This document shows, piece after piece, positions 7,012 through 14,735 of a stretch of 22,160 bases of DNA; position 1 is the stretch's first letter, and each line of letters begins with the position of its first letter. The position numbers and the translations under genes are program-made. Origin of the DNA: JACCZZ01 sp044227805 (lineage in GTDB: Bacteria; Bacteroidota; Bacteroidia; Chitinophagales; UBA10324); the NCBI GenBank assembly GCA_044227805.1, contig JBGAWA010000072.1:1-22160 (forward strand), read 5' to 3'. The notes under the pieces were generated by a model. The model was not told the DNA's origin and searched no databases. It saw only the letters and a list, made by a program, of their open reading frames with translations.

Positions 7012-8193
7012 TTACAGCAGGCTGGTAATTTTTACAACACTGCATACAGGATCCACCGGTTTCGCTCCGTTTCTTAACCGGTACCAGCGAAGGCACATGG
7101 TTCCTTCCGTGTGATGGCAGGTATCTATCCAGTTTGAAAAGCCGTGATTAGTTTTGGAAACGATAATCCTGATACTGCCATCCCTTTCTGCCACAGCAGC
7201 ATGTTTATTGATGCAGACCGGGAAATACCTGTAATCGAGTGATTCCATCCAGTAATTGTTCAATTGGAAGTTCCAGGTTTCACAATCAGGCGGCATAAAT
7301 TGAATAACAAGCGCTTCCTCTTCTTTCAGTTTCCAGTAACTGTGATAGTAAATGATATTTGCATCGCCGCCCGCAGCATTAGATATGGCAGGATTGAAAA
7401 GCGGCAGCCTGTTTTCGTGTTCTTTAAAGCCGCTTGCCCATTTAGAAAACAGTAACGGCGCTGCTGCAATAAATAACGCAGCGGTGTGCAGACCGTTGTC
7501 AATTTTTTCGGCAGTCAACGGATCCGGAAATTTTTTCCCATTCAGGTTTTCAATTTTCAAGGATGCTGGTACTTCATTTTGCCGGTCAAGAAATGTCTGG
7601 CGCACGATCAGCAAACTGGTAGCGTCTTCCATCTTCAGCCAGTTCTTCCCTTTCCTGACCTTGCTCAATATTATTTCGAAGCTGCCATCCTCTTCAACAA
7701 TTAAATCATTCTGCTCAATCACTCCGCAGGGTGCCATGCCGCCCGGCTGACCATACACTCCGTTTTGCGTGAAAAAACCAATGTAGTCGATAGAATTTCT
7801 CTGCCCGGTAATGCGATATTCATAATCACCGCTGATCTGCGCATTCTGATAATAGTTGTCAGGGTTATCTGCGCCGAGCTTCACTGTTTCATGCACCATC
7901 CTTCTCAATTCCGGAAAGGCTGTATCACCATATTCAATATAAGCTTCCAGGGCAGCTCGCGTGAGACGGGTGAGATAACGGATGCCTTCAGCCTGCTGAA
8001 ATGCGTCAACCGGTGCGCCGGGATACACCAGCGCTGCACCGGCTGACTTGAGATGATCGCAGAACTCCGACCAGGCCCCGCCATACACCACTCTCTCTGC
8101 ATGAATATCCGCTTCCGTTTTACCTGTGAGCCGTAACCAGGTGAGTCGAAACCATTTGAAAACTGCAAAGAAACCAAACACCCATTTTCCCAT
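7012..8193 (-). CDS. DUF1214-domain protein, first gene of the sulfotransferase/SDR operon
   Basis: A protein of 393 residues. The start chosen is the ATG complementary to 8191-8193; a TTG two codons upstream is also in frame. The C-terminal third carries the DUF1214 pattern: a strand region VIQFMPPDCETWNFQLNNYW, then SLDYR, then a strand pair RDGSIRIIVSK, and a final NWIDTCHHTEGTMCLRWYR. The short hydrophobic N-terminus (GKWVFGFFAVFKWF) could be a membrane-proximal helix rather than a cleaved signal. DUF1214 has no settled biochemical function. As I recall, such genes occur beside sulfotransferase and SDR genes in actinobacteria and proteobacteria, in lipid- or steroid-related contexts. The stop overlaps the operon junction, 1 bp before the sulfotransferase ATG. 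A promoter-like TATCTTTG lies about 32 bp upstream of the start. Confidence 0.72.
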   Translation of the reverse strand: MGKWVFGFFAVFKWFRLTWLRLTGKTEADIHAERVVYGGAWSEFCDHLKSAGAALVYPGAPVDAFQQAEGIRYLTRLTRAALEAYIEYGDTAFPELRRMVHETVKLGADNPDNYYQNAQISGDYEYRITGQRNSIDYIGFFTQNGVYGQPGGMAPCGVIEQNDLIVEEDGSFEIILSKVRKGKNWLKMEDATSLLIVRQTFLDRQNEVPASLKIENLNGKKFPDPLTAEKIDNGLHTAALFIAAAPLLFSKWASGFKEHENRLPLFNPAISNAAGGDANIIYYHSYWKLKEEEALVIQFMPPDCETWNFQLNNYWMESLDYRYFPVCINKHAAVAERDGSIRIIVSKTNHGFSNWIDTCHHTEGTMCLRWYRLRNGAKPVDPVCSVVKITSLL

Positions 8194-8224
8194 GAACAAT
8201 CTTTTTTATTTGTCCGGTAGTTCT

Positions 8225-8232
8225 CAAAGATA
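8225..8232 (-). promoter_or_regulatory. Putative -7 promoter element (TAnnTTTG) of the DUF1214-sulfotransferase-SDR operon
   Basis: On the minus strand this reads TATCTTTG, an exact match to the Bacteroidota TAnnTTTG element, about 32 bases before the DUF1214 ATG. No clear TTG -33 box is found at the usual distance, so confidence is limited. Confidence 0.4.
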
Positions 8233-8421
8233 ATTTTTAGTCAGTCATGTGATGGGCATGATCTGTTTAGATTGTATTACTGAATGCGGGTTTTGCGCTT
8301 GAAAAAACGGGTTGAAAAATCCTGGCCAATACAACCAGGGAAAAATATTCTGACGCCGTTCTACGCGCCAATCAGCAGGAAAGTAGAAACATTTTTGTTG
8401 CAGAAGAAAACAGGGTTATTG

Positions 8422-8456
8422 TTCTGTTGAAGAGCTGTTAGATCGCTTCAACAGAA
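8422..8456 (-). terminator. Perfect 11-bp stem-loop spanning the stop codon of the TPR lipoprotein gene
   Basis: TTCTGTTGAAG at 8422-8432 is the exact reverse complement of CTTCAACAGAA at 8446-8456, with a 13-base loop that contains the stop codon (8438-8440). On the minus strand it would form at the very end of the lipoprotein mRNA. No long U-tract follows, so it may be a 3'-end stabilising hairpin rather than a classical intrinsic terminator. Confidence 0.4.
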
Positions 8457-8965
8457 TCTTTTGCCAATATTTCTTTCAGCAACTCATCCGGCGACTTACC
8501 CATGTTTTGTAATTCAAGCTGCACATCATTTGTCATTTTTGCATCGGCTGCAGAAAATTTTTCCAGGTAGAGCTGATATTTTTCCCTGGCTTTGTCGTAG
8601 TTGTTGAGCACGTTGGCATATAAAAAACCCTGCAGGAAGACTGCATTACGCGCATGCTTCGAATCAGGGTACTCCCGATAAACCTTATCAAAAGCATTAA
8701 TAGCCTGATCAAACTTTCGTTGCTTCTGGTATAACAGTCCAAGTTGAAACAGGTATTCCGAAGCCATAGAATCCTGCGGATACTGTTGAAGAAAAGTGCC
8801 AATAGCACTTTCAACGTTACGTGCTGCGGCCGTATCCAGTTTATTTTCCACGAAACTTTTATTGACCAATTCAAGATTAGCTTTTAAAGCAGTTTCTGCT
8901 TTTTCCTTTTGTGAGGTACAGGAAAAGAGCAGAGCAGGCAAGAGGAGAAAAAGTGTTAGGCGCAT
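8438..8965 (-). CDS. Outer-membrane-type lipoprotein with TPR-like repeats
   Basis: A protein of 175 residues from the ATG complementary to 8963-8965. A longer frame exists upstream, but this start gives a standard lipoprotein signal (MRLTLFLLLPALLFSC) with the lipobox cysteine at residue 16. The mature part is helical. Residues about 80-145 contain TPR-like helix pairs: ASEYLFQLGLLYQKQRKFDQ, then AINAFDKVYREYPDS, then KHARNAVFLQGFLYAN and KAREKYQLYLEKF. The pattern resembles BamD/YbgF-type proteins, but it is shorter than BamD. Scaffold proteins of this type support protein assembly in the envelope, so an envelope scaffold role is inferred. The gene is divergent from the metalloprotease, with a 240 bp intergenic region that holds a strong hairpin. 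Confidence 0.8.
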   Translation of the reverse strand: MRLTLFLLLPALLFSCTSQKEKAETALKANLELVNKSFVENKLDTAAARNVESAIGTFLQQYPQDSMASEYLFQLGLLYQKQRKFDQAINAFDKVYREYPDSKHARNAVFLQGFLYANVLNNYDKAREKYQLYLEKFSAADAKMTNDVQLELQNMGKSPDELLKEILAKDSVEAI

Positions 8966-9024
8966 GAAATGCTTTTTTGCAAACCTACAGGAATTCGGTT
9001 CAAAAGGCAAAGAATGGCTAAATT

Positions 9025-9096
9025 GCTAACTGAATCATGGCTCATTGGTAAGCGGTGATACCCTATTCCGGTATCATCGCCTGAAGGCCAGTTAGC
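9025..9096. other. Two-tier inverted repeat (long hairpin) in the divergent intergenic region
   Basis: An outer pair, GCTAACTG (9025-9032) and CAGTTAGC (9089-9096), is an exact 8-bp inverted repeat. An inner pair, GCGGTGATACC (9052-9062) and GGTATCATCGC (9070-9080), gives an 11-bp stem with one G-T wobble around the 7-base loop CTATTCC. The structure lies between the divergent lipoprotein and metalloprotease genes. It does not match the palindromic repeat family found elsewhere in the window. It could be a terminator, a structured leader or an operator. Confidence 0.55.
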
Positions 9097-9205
9097 TTGC
9101 ACAAACCACACAGGTAACGTAGTAAAACATGAGCATGCAATCCATGTTTTTAAACGAAACATCATTTCTATTTCATCCATCTGACAATCATAATTTTCCA
9201 ACCTT

Positions 9206-10489
9206 ATGTCAAGATATTTCCTGCTATGTTTGATTTCACTCGCAGTTATCGCATCACCGGCAAGCAGTCAGCAGAAAAACAGCCGCTTCGCTTCAAAGGC
9301 TGATGCCACCATTGATTCTACAGCCAAAAAAAACATTCCCAACTCCTGCGCCAGCTACAAATCCTATCTGTACGATTCATTACATGCCGCCTTTACGCCA
9401 ATGCGCACCGTACGGGTGAATTTTCATATTATTCAGGATGGTGAAGGCAAGCATAATTTTTCACAGGCAGAAGGCGAACTGTTTGTGAAACAACTGCTCG
9501 ATGATGCCAATAGCCGGTTAGGCAGTAATGTAAAAATGAATCTGCCAAAGGATAATACCACTGAGGTGGTGCCCATACCCTACCGGTATGTGCTTACCGG
9601 AGATCCTGGCAATCCAAGTGACAAGGGAATTTATTTCCACCGCGATGATACATTGTTTGCGATGAATAAGAAATCAAAAAAACAGGACAATGTGTACGAC
9701 CGCAGGCAATATGATACCTACGGCGTTCAAAAAGAAAAAGTGATCAATATCTTTTTGATTGAACATGATCCCGACAGCATCAAAAGCACTACCTATAAAG
9801 CATCCAGTGATGGTGTTGGCATGGGAGCCTGGGCGAAGCTCGCGGGTTCATACCATCTATGGAAAAATCCTTCCGTGATGGAAAATGGTGACACGCTCTA
9901 CTTTGGAACATGGGATCTTTGCGGGCTCCTGAACCATGAGATTGGTCATTGCCTTGGTTTGTCGCATACCTGGAACGTGGACGATGGCTGTGATGACACA
10001 CCCAAAAATCCGGGCTGCTGGAATTTTGGTCCGCCCCCGTGCGAGATCTGTTCCAACAATGTGATGGATTATAACAACTTCAAGAGAGCCTATACACCCT
10101 GTCAGATCGCAAAAGTGTGCATGAATTTTTTCAACGACAAAACTTCCCGTAGGTTCCTGGTGCCGGACTGGTGCACCTATCAACCGGAGCAATCTATCAC
10201 CATTGCGACAGGCGAAAAGATAGAATGGAACGGCGCCATGGATTTGTCCGGCGATCTGATTGTTGAAAACAATGCCCGCCTCACTATTCGTTGTACCGTT
10301 TCTATGCCACCCGGATCGAGCATTGTGCTGCAACCCAAGTCAACCTTGATTCTTGATGGATGTACGATTACTTCACGATGTGAGAACGGTAGCTGGGAAG
10401 GCATTAAAATCAGTTCCACCAGGAAATCAAAACCCGTCATCCTGCTGCAAAACAAGGTGGTGGTGGATAAAGCAAACCATGGCTGGTAG
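9206..10489 (+). CDS. Secreted M43/pappalysin-like zinc metalloprotease
   Basis: A protein of 427 residues from the ATG at 9206, with a signal peptide of about 21 residues (MSRYFLLCLISLAVIASPASS). HEIGHCLGLSH at residues 244-254 is the metzincin zinc-binding motif HExxHxxGxxH, with E245 as general base. A Met-turn candidate follows at NNVMDY (284-289). The surrounding cysteines (CDDTPKNPGC, CEIC, CQIAKVC) fit the disulfide-rich catalytic domain of the pregnancy-associated plasma protein A-like (M43) family. After the catalytic domain, residues about 330-415 form short strand repeats (LSGDLIVENNARLTI, SIVLQPKSTLILDG) like a small right-handed beta-helix. No T9SS sorting domain is present and the protein ends abruptly at KANHGW, so the C-terminal part may be shortened. 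It would cleave extracellular or periplasmic proteins, with unknown specificity. Confidence 0.85.
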   Translation: MSRYFLLCLISLAVIASPASSQQKNSRFASKADATIDSTAKKNIPNSCASYKSYLYDSLHAAFTPMRTVRVNFHIIQDGEGKHNFSQAEGELFVKQLLDDANSRLGSNVKMNLPKDNTTEVVPIPYRYVLTGDPGNPSDKGIYFHRDDTLFAMNKKSKKQDNVYDRRQYDTYGVQKEKVINIFLIEHDPDSIKSTTYKASSDGVGMGAWAKLAGSYHLWKNPSVMENGDTLYFGTWDLCGLLNHEIGHCLGLSHTWNVDDGCDDTPKNPGCWNFGPPPCEICSNNVMDYNNFKRAYTPCQIAKVCMNFFNDKTSRRFLVPDWCTYQPEQSITIATGEKIEWNGAMDLSGDLIVENNARLTIRCTVSMPPGSSIVLQPKSTLILDGCTITSRCENGSWEGIKISSTRKSKPVILLQNKVVVDKANHGW

Positions 10490-10490
10490 T

Positions 10491-10509
10491 GGTTGCTGAT
10501 GCAGCAGCC
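10491..10509 (+). terminator. Small stem-loop just after the metalloprotease stop
   Basis: GGTTGCTG (10491-10498) pairs with CAGCAGCC (10502-10509) through 8 bp including one G-T pair, with a three-base loop. It sits directly after the stop codon at 10487-10489. The nearest T-run (ATTCTGCCGTTTTT) is about 30 bases downstream, so termination is only a possibility. Confidence 0.3.
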
Positions 10510-10599
10510 GGCTAAATCATTCTGCCGTTTTTCGATCCATCTCTTCCACATTTTGTAATCGGAATTATTCTGCCCATCTTAACCGGAAATTGATTTGCT

Positions 10600-11550
10600 A
10601 TGGCCAAAAAAATTGTGGTGGGCATTGATATCGGTGGCACAGGCACAAAGTATGGCCTGGTTGATAAGAAAGGAAACATACTGTTGCAGGAAACGGCAAG
10701 AACTCCGGATTTTAAAAACGCGGAGGATTTTGCGCATGTGATTTCCGCTTCCATTTTGCAGCTGGTGCAAAAGCTTAAAGGTGTGGAACTGGTAGGCGCC
10801 GGCATCGGCAGTCCCAACGGAAATTATTACACAGGCACCGTGGAATTCGCGCCGAATCTTCCGTGGAAAGGCATTGTTCCGCTGGCCAGTCACTTTAAAG
10901 AATCGCTTCAATTGCCCGTTGTGCTTACCAACGATGCAAAAGCTGCTGCCATTGGCGAGATGCTTTTTGGCGGGGCAAAAAACATGAAGCATTTTATTTT
11001 TATCACACTCGGCACCGGGCTGGGCAGCGGCATTGTATCAGATGGCGCACTGGTGTATGGACATGATGGATTCGCCGGTGAGATGGGACATACCATCATT
11101 AAAGAAGACAGCAACCGCTTATGTGGCTGTGGGCGTTACGGCTGCCTTGAAACGTATGCCTCTGCCACAGGAATTCGAAAGTCCTACATGAAGTTTCTCG
11201 CCGAAAAAGATAAACGTGCACCCATTGAACCTGAGAAAATCAACGCAGCCTACATTTATCAACTGGCCAAAGAAGGAGATGAAGAGGCGCTGAATGCTTT
11301 CAACTATACCGGCCATATCCTGGGTATTGCTTTGGCAAATGCCGTGACCTATCTGAGCCCGGAAGCTATTTTTCTTTTTGGCGGATTGGCACAGTCCGGA
11401 GAACTGATCTTCAAGCCAACCCGTGAGTCATTCGAAAAAAATCTGCTGGAGATCTATCATAACAAAGTAAAAATCCTGCCTTCTTTACTGAATGATGGTG
11501 ATGCAGCGATACTCGGTGCAGCATCCATTATCTGGCATGAACTACGGTAG
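10600..11550 (+). CDS. ROK-family sugar kinase (glucokinase / N-acetylhexosamine kinase type)
   Basis: A protein of 316 residues, the usual ROK kinase length, from the ATG at 10600. GIDIGGTGTKYGL at 8-20 is the phosphate-1 ATP-binding motif. N111-D112 in LTNDAKAAA holds the catalytic Asp. TLGTGLGSGI at 136-145 is the phosphate-2 loop. E161-M-G-H164 and CGCGRYGCLE at 175-184 form the ROK sugar- and zinc-binding signature. There is no N-terminal DNA-binding helix-turn-helix, so it is a kinase and not a NagC-type repressor. It would phosphorylate a hexose at C6 in the cytosol. Glucose is the default for such Bacteroidota proteins, but GlcNAc, ManNAc or mannose is possible given its position 48 bp upstream of the beta-hexosaminidase in a glycan-degrading gene set. 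The substrate choice cannot be read from the sequence alone. Confidence 0.88.
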   Translation: MAKKIVVGIDIGGTGTKYGLVDKKGNILLQETARTPDFKNAEDFAHVISASILQLVQKLKGVELVGAGIGSPNGNYYTGTVEFAPNLPWKGIVPLASHFKESLQLPVVLTNDAKAAAIGEMLFGGAKNMKHFIFITLGTGLGSGIVSDGALVYGHDGFAGEMGHTIIKEDSNRLCGCGRYGCLETYASATGIRKSYMKFLAEKDKRAPIEPEKINAAYIYQLAKEGDEEALNAFNYTGHILGIALANAVTYLSPEAIFLFGGLAQSGELIFKPTRESFEKNLLEIYHNKVKILPSLLNDGDAAILGAASIIWHELR

Positions 11551-11598
11551 CATTTCCTTCGCTGCCGAATTATTTTGCATACTACAGTGTCTTTCTTC

Positions 11599-13950
11599 AT
11601 GAATCAATTGCTACTTCTTCAACGTCGCTGCTCTTTCCGGTTTTTCTTGATCCTGCTGATGTTTTGTTGCGGCGGAAATCTGTCAACAGCGCAGGTCACA
11701 GCCCGGCCATCCATCATACCTCAGCCCGTTTCCATTGAACTTCATTCCGGATATTTCAGCTTGTCGGGCAGTACTGTCATTACCTGGAATAATGAAGAAG
11801 ATGCCGTCGCGGTGGATATTTTTAACCAAAAACTCCGGCAAAGATTTTCATTCGTGGTCAACTCATCCGCTCACACCAATCAGTCCTCTAATGTGATTCA
11901 CCTGCAGCGATCGGCAGCGGCCGACTTTCCTGCGGAAGGATACCGATTGACGGTGAGCGAAGAAGCGGTAACCATCTACGCAGGCAGCGGAGCAGGAATA
12001 TTTTATGCATTACAAAGCCTGCTGCAATGGTGCCCCACAATTGCCACGGATGATCATGTTTTGATTGCACAGGCGACGATTATGGATTATCCGCGTTATT
12101 CCTGGCGGGGCATGCATCTTGATGTGGCGCGTCACTTTTTTTCTGTAGAGGAAGTTAAGCAGTACATTGATTACCTCGCTACTTACAAGTTGAACACCTT
12201 CCACTGGCATCTTACCGATGACCAGGGCTGGCGAATTGAAATAAAGAAATACCCGCGCCTGACGGAAACCGGTGCCTGGCGCAACGGTACGCTGATCGGA
12301 CATTACAGTGATGATCCGCAATTTGACACAATCCGTTATGGCGGTTTTTATACACAGGAGGAAATAAAAGAAGTGATCGCTTATGCGAAAGAAAGATTCA
12401 TCACGGTCGTTCCCGAAATTGAAATGCCCGGACATGTGATGGCGCTATTAGCCGCGTATCCGGAACTGGCTTGTTCAGGCAGTTCATTTCAAGTGGGGCA
12501 AAACTGGGGCGTTTATAATGATGTTTTGTGTCCGACAGAACAAACCATTTCATTTATGAAAGATGTTTTGCAGGAAGTGATCAATTTGTTTCCTGCTGCT
12601 TATATACACATTGGAGGCGATGAATGTCCAAAAGAACAGTGGCAAAAAAGTTCTTATTGCCAGGATCTCATTCATCAGCTTGGATTAAAAGATGAAGAGG
12701 CGCTGCAAGGATACTTCACGCAGCAGATGGCTTTCTTTGTAAATCAACAAGGCAGAAAAATTATTGGCTGGGATGAAATTCTGCAGGAAGAATTACCAAA
12801 AGGTGCTGCCGTGATGAACTGGAGAGGAATGGAAGAAGGTATCAGAGCTGCCAGCATGAATTATGAAGTGGTAATGTCTCCGACAGATTTTTGCTATTTC
12901 AATTATTACCAGTCATCCAGTGCCAATGAACCGCTTGCCATCGGAGGCTTTCTGCCATTGGAAAAGGTGTATGCTTTTGAACCTACTCCGCCTGCACTGC
13001 CGGCAAGCAATCAGCCTTTCATCATTGGCGGACAGGCAAATTTGTGGACAGAATACATCGGATCTTTTTCAAAACTGCAATACATGCTCTTTCCGCGTAT
13101 ATGCGCGATGAGTGAAGTATTATGGAGCAAAAAAGAAAGCCGCAATTACCTGGATTTTGTTGCACGGCTTACCACTCATCAGTTTCCGCTTTTCGATCTT
13201 CTTCACATCAACTATTCGAAAGCTTTGCTGGAAGTGAAAATGGAAGTACGTCCCAATGACGACGGCAACGGAATTATTGTGCGCCTTTCTACCGATGATC
13301 CGAAGACAAAAATAAATTACAACCTGAGCTCTTATGAAAACGAAATACTTTCCGCCACCAATAACACCACCTTTGAAAGCGCACCGGTTGACCTGCTCAT
13401 CAGTCAGTCAGTATGGCTGAATACCGTTACCAAAGACGCCATGGGCAATAAAGGTCCTGAGTTGGTGCAGCAATTCGAGCTGAACATGGCAACCGGTAAA
13501 CCGGTCACATTGGTTCATCAACCTGATCCCAAATACAACAATGGAGGAGCCTTCACCCTGGTGAACGGAATAACCGGCCGCATTCCATGGAATGGGAGTG
13601 AATGGCTCGGCTTTTCAGGTAACAACCTGGAAGCAATGATTGACCTTGGTTCAACACAAAATGTGTCCCGTATTGCCGTCGGACTATTGAGTGATGAGGG
13701 AAGCTGGATCTATCTTCCGGCACAGGTAACGGTTGCTGTTTCATCCGATGCAAAAACATTCCGCACCGTTGGTACGAAGAGTAATGAAATGATAAAAAAG
13801 AATGGAGGCAGGCAAGCCACTTTCAGCTTTAATAAAGTACCGGCACGTTATATTAAAGTAGTGGCAATGAATGCCGGCATCATCCCGGCAGGTAAAGCGG
13901 GCGCCGGAAATCCTGCCTGGCTTTTTGCCGATGAAATCAGGGTGGAGTAA
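11599..13950 (+). CDS. GH20 beta-N-acetylhexosaminidase with C-terminal chitobiase-like and discoidin-like modules
   Basis: A protein of 783 residues. The ATG at 11599 is chosen over a TTG at 11575 because it gives a signal peptide ending near LSTAQ. Residues about 35-155 are the GH20b N-terminal domain. The TIM barrel follows: YSWRGMHLDVARHF, FHWHLTDDQGWRIEIK, VPEIEMPGH, then HIGGDE with the catalytic Asp341-Glu342 pair used in substrate-assisted hydrolysis, KIIGWDE, and the barrel end GGQANLWTEYI. Residues about 600-650 look like the chitobiase C-terminal (CHB_HEX_C) fold. The last 150 residues form an F5/8-type C module (YNNGG, MIDLGSTQNVSRIAV, SWIYLPAQV, AWLFADEIRVE). It removes terminal beta-GlcNAc or GalNAc, here plausibly from the chitobiose core. 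It is probably periplasmic or outer-membrane, since no T9SS tail is seen. Confidence 0.94.
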   Translation: MNQLLLLQRRCSFRFFLILLMFCCGGNLSTAQVTARPSIIPQPVSIELHSGYFSLSGSTVITWNNEEDAVAVDIFNQKLRQRFSFVVNSSAHTNQSSNVIHLQRSAAADFPAEGYRLTVSEEAVTIYAGSGAGIFYALQSLLQWCPTIATDDHVLIAQATIMDYPRYSWRGMHLDVARHFFSVEEVKQYIDYLATYKLNTFHWHLTDDQGWRIEIKKYPRLTETGAWRNGTLIGHYSDDPQFDTIRYGGFYTQEEIKEVIAYAKERFITVVPEIEMPGHVMALLAAYPELACSGSSFQVGQNWGVYNDVLCPTEQTISFMKDVLQEVINLFPAAYIHIGGDECPKEQWQKSSYCQDLIHQLGLKDEEALQGYFTQQMAFFVNQQGRKIIGWDEILQEELPKGAAVMNWRGMEEGIRAASMNYEVVMSPTDFCYFNYYQSSSANEPLAIGGFLPLEKVYAFEPTPPALPASNQPFIIGGQANLWTEYIGSFSKLQYMLFPRICAMSEVLWSKKESRNYLDFVARLTTHQFPLFDLLHINYSKALLEVKMEVRPNDDGNGIIVRLSTDDPKTKINYNLSSYENEILSATNNTTFESAPVDLLISQSVWLNTVTKDAMGNKGPELVQQFELNMATGKPVTLVHQPDPKYNNGGAFTLVNGITGRIPWNGSEWLGFSGNNLEAMIDLGSTQNVSRIAVGLLSDEGSWIYLPAQVTVAVSSDAKTFRTVGTKSNEMIKKNGGRQATFSFNKVPARYIKVVAMNAGIIPAGKAGAGNPAWLFADEIRVE

Positions 13951-13993
13951 GGACTTTTCCGTAAAGTCAGCTTACATTTATTGCAAAGCATCC

Positions 13994-14716
13994 ATGTATC
14001 ATAAAAAATTAATCTTTGAAGTTTGCGCCAATGGCCTGCAATCGGCCATCAACGCACAGCTGGGTGGTGCAAGCCGGATCGAGTTGTGTGAGAATCTCGA
14101 AGCAGGCGGACTGACACCAGCTAAAGAAATCATCAGGCATGCAGTAAGACTCCTTCAGATTCCCGTGCATGTGCTGATACGCCCCCGCGAAGGAAATTTC
14201 TGTAATACCGAAGAAGAATTCTCCATGATGAAGGAATCCGTCAGTGCATGCAAAAGGTTGCAGGCTCATGGCGTAGTGTTTGGCATACTTAACAGGAACC
14301 TGTCAATTGATGAAGCCCGTTGCGCTGAACTGATCGCCTTATCTCGCCCGCTCACCGTTACTTTTCATCGTGCCTTTGACGTAGTGAAAGAACCGTTACA
14401 CGCACTGGAAACGCTGTGGCAGCTTGGGTTTGATCGTGTGCTTACTTCCGGCCAGCAGGCGAATGCCCTGAAAGGCGCTGATCTCATCCGGCAACTGGTG
14501 GACAATGCCGCAGGCAGGATTTCCATTCTTGCAGGTGGCGGAGTGACAGAAGAAAATATTGCCGCGCTGGTGAAAACTACCGGCACTCATGAATTTCATT
14601 TCTCCGCGAAGCGGCTGCATGCGGACGGCGGTTATATTTCAGACTTGACCCGTATCCGGGATATTATCAACCTAGCGAATGCTGCCACTGTACAATCTGC
14701 CGGAAATGATAAATAG
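13994..14716 (+). CDS. cutC: CutC-family protein (annotated copper homeostasis; TIM-barrel, true function uncertain)
   Basis: A protein of 240 residues from the ATG at 13994. The frame runs upstream into the GH20 gene, but that part is a shadow. Family motifs are clear: FEVCANGLQSAINAQLGGA, RIELCENLEAGGLTP near the N-terminus, VHVLIRPREGNF, GVVFGILN, VTFHRAFD, FDRVLTSG and ILAGGGV near the end. This is a single-domain TIM barrel without a signal peptide, so it is cytosolic. CutC was named from an Escherichia coli copper-tolerance phenotype, but direct copper handling is disputed, and the conserved Arg, His and Glu residues of the barrel look like an enzyme site. It sits 43 bp after the GH20 and 19 bp before (or overlapping) the beta-mannosidase. 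This suggests co-expression with N-glycan catabolism. A 6-bp stem GACTTT/AAAGTC occurs in the gap at 13952-13968. Confidence 0.9.
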   Translation: MYHKKLIFEVCANGLQSAINAQLGGASRIELCENLEAGGLTPAKEIIRHAVRLLQIPVHVLIRPREGNFCNTEEEFSMMKESVSACKRLQAHGVVFGILNRNLSIDEARCAELIALSRPLTVTFHRAFDVVKEPLHALETLWQLGFDRVLTSGQQANALKGADLIRQLVDNAAGRISILAGGGVTEENIAALVKTTGTHEFHFSAKRLHADGGYISDLTRIRDIINLANAATVQSAGNDK

Positions 14717-14735
14717 TGCTGTCCACTCATACAAC

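Noticed and set aside
8283..8370. Possible fifth, degenerate copy of the palindromic repeat (GGGTTTTGCGCTTGAAAAAACGGGTTGAAAAATCC-like)
   Set aside because: It shares short strings (TTTTGC.., AACGGGTT, GAAAAATCC, GTTCTACG) with the family, but they are not in a consistent order and the match could be chance in an AT-rich gap.
10600..11550. ROK protein as a NagC/XylR-type repressor
   Set aside because: The protein starts directly with the ATP-binding motif and lacks an N-terminal helix-turn-helix. Catalytic Asp and zinc motif are intact, so a kinase is the better call.
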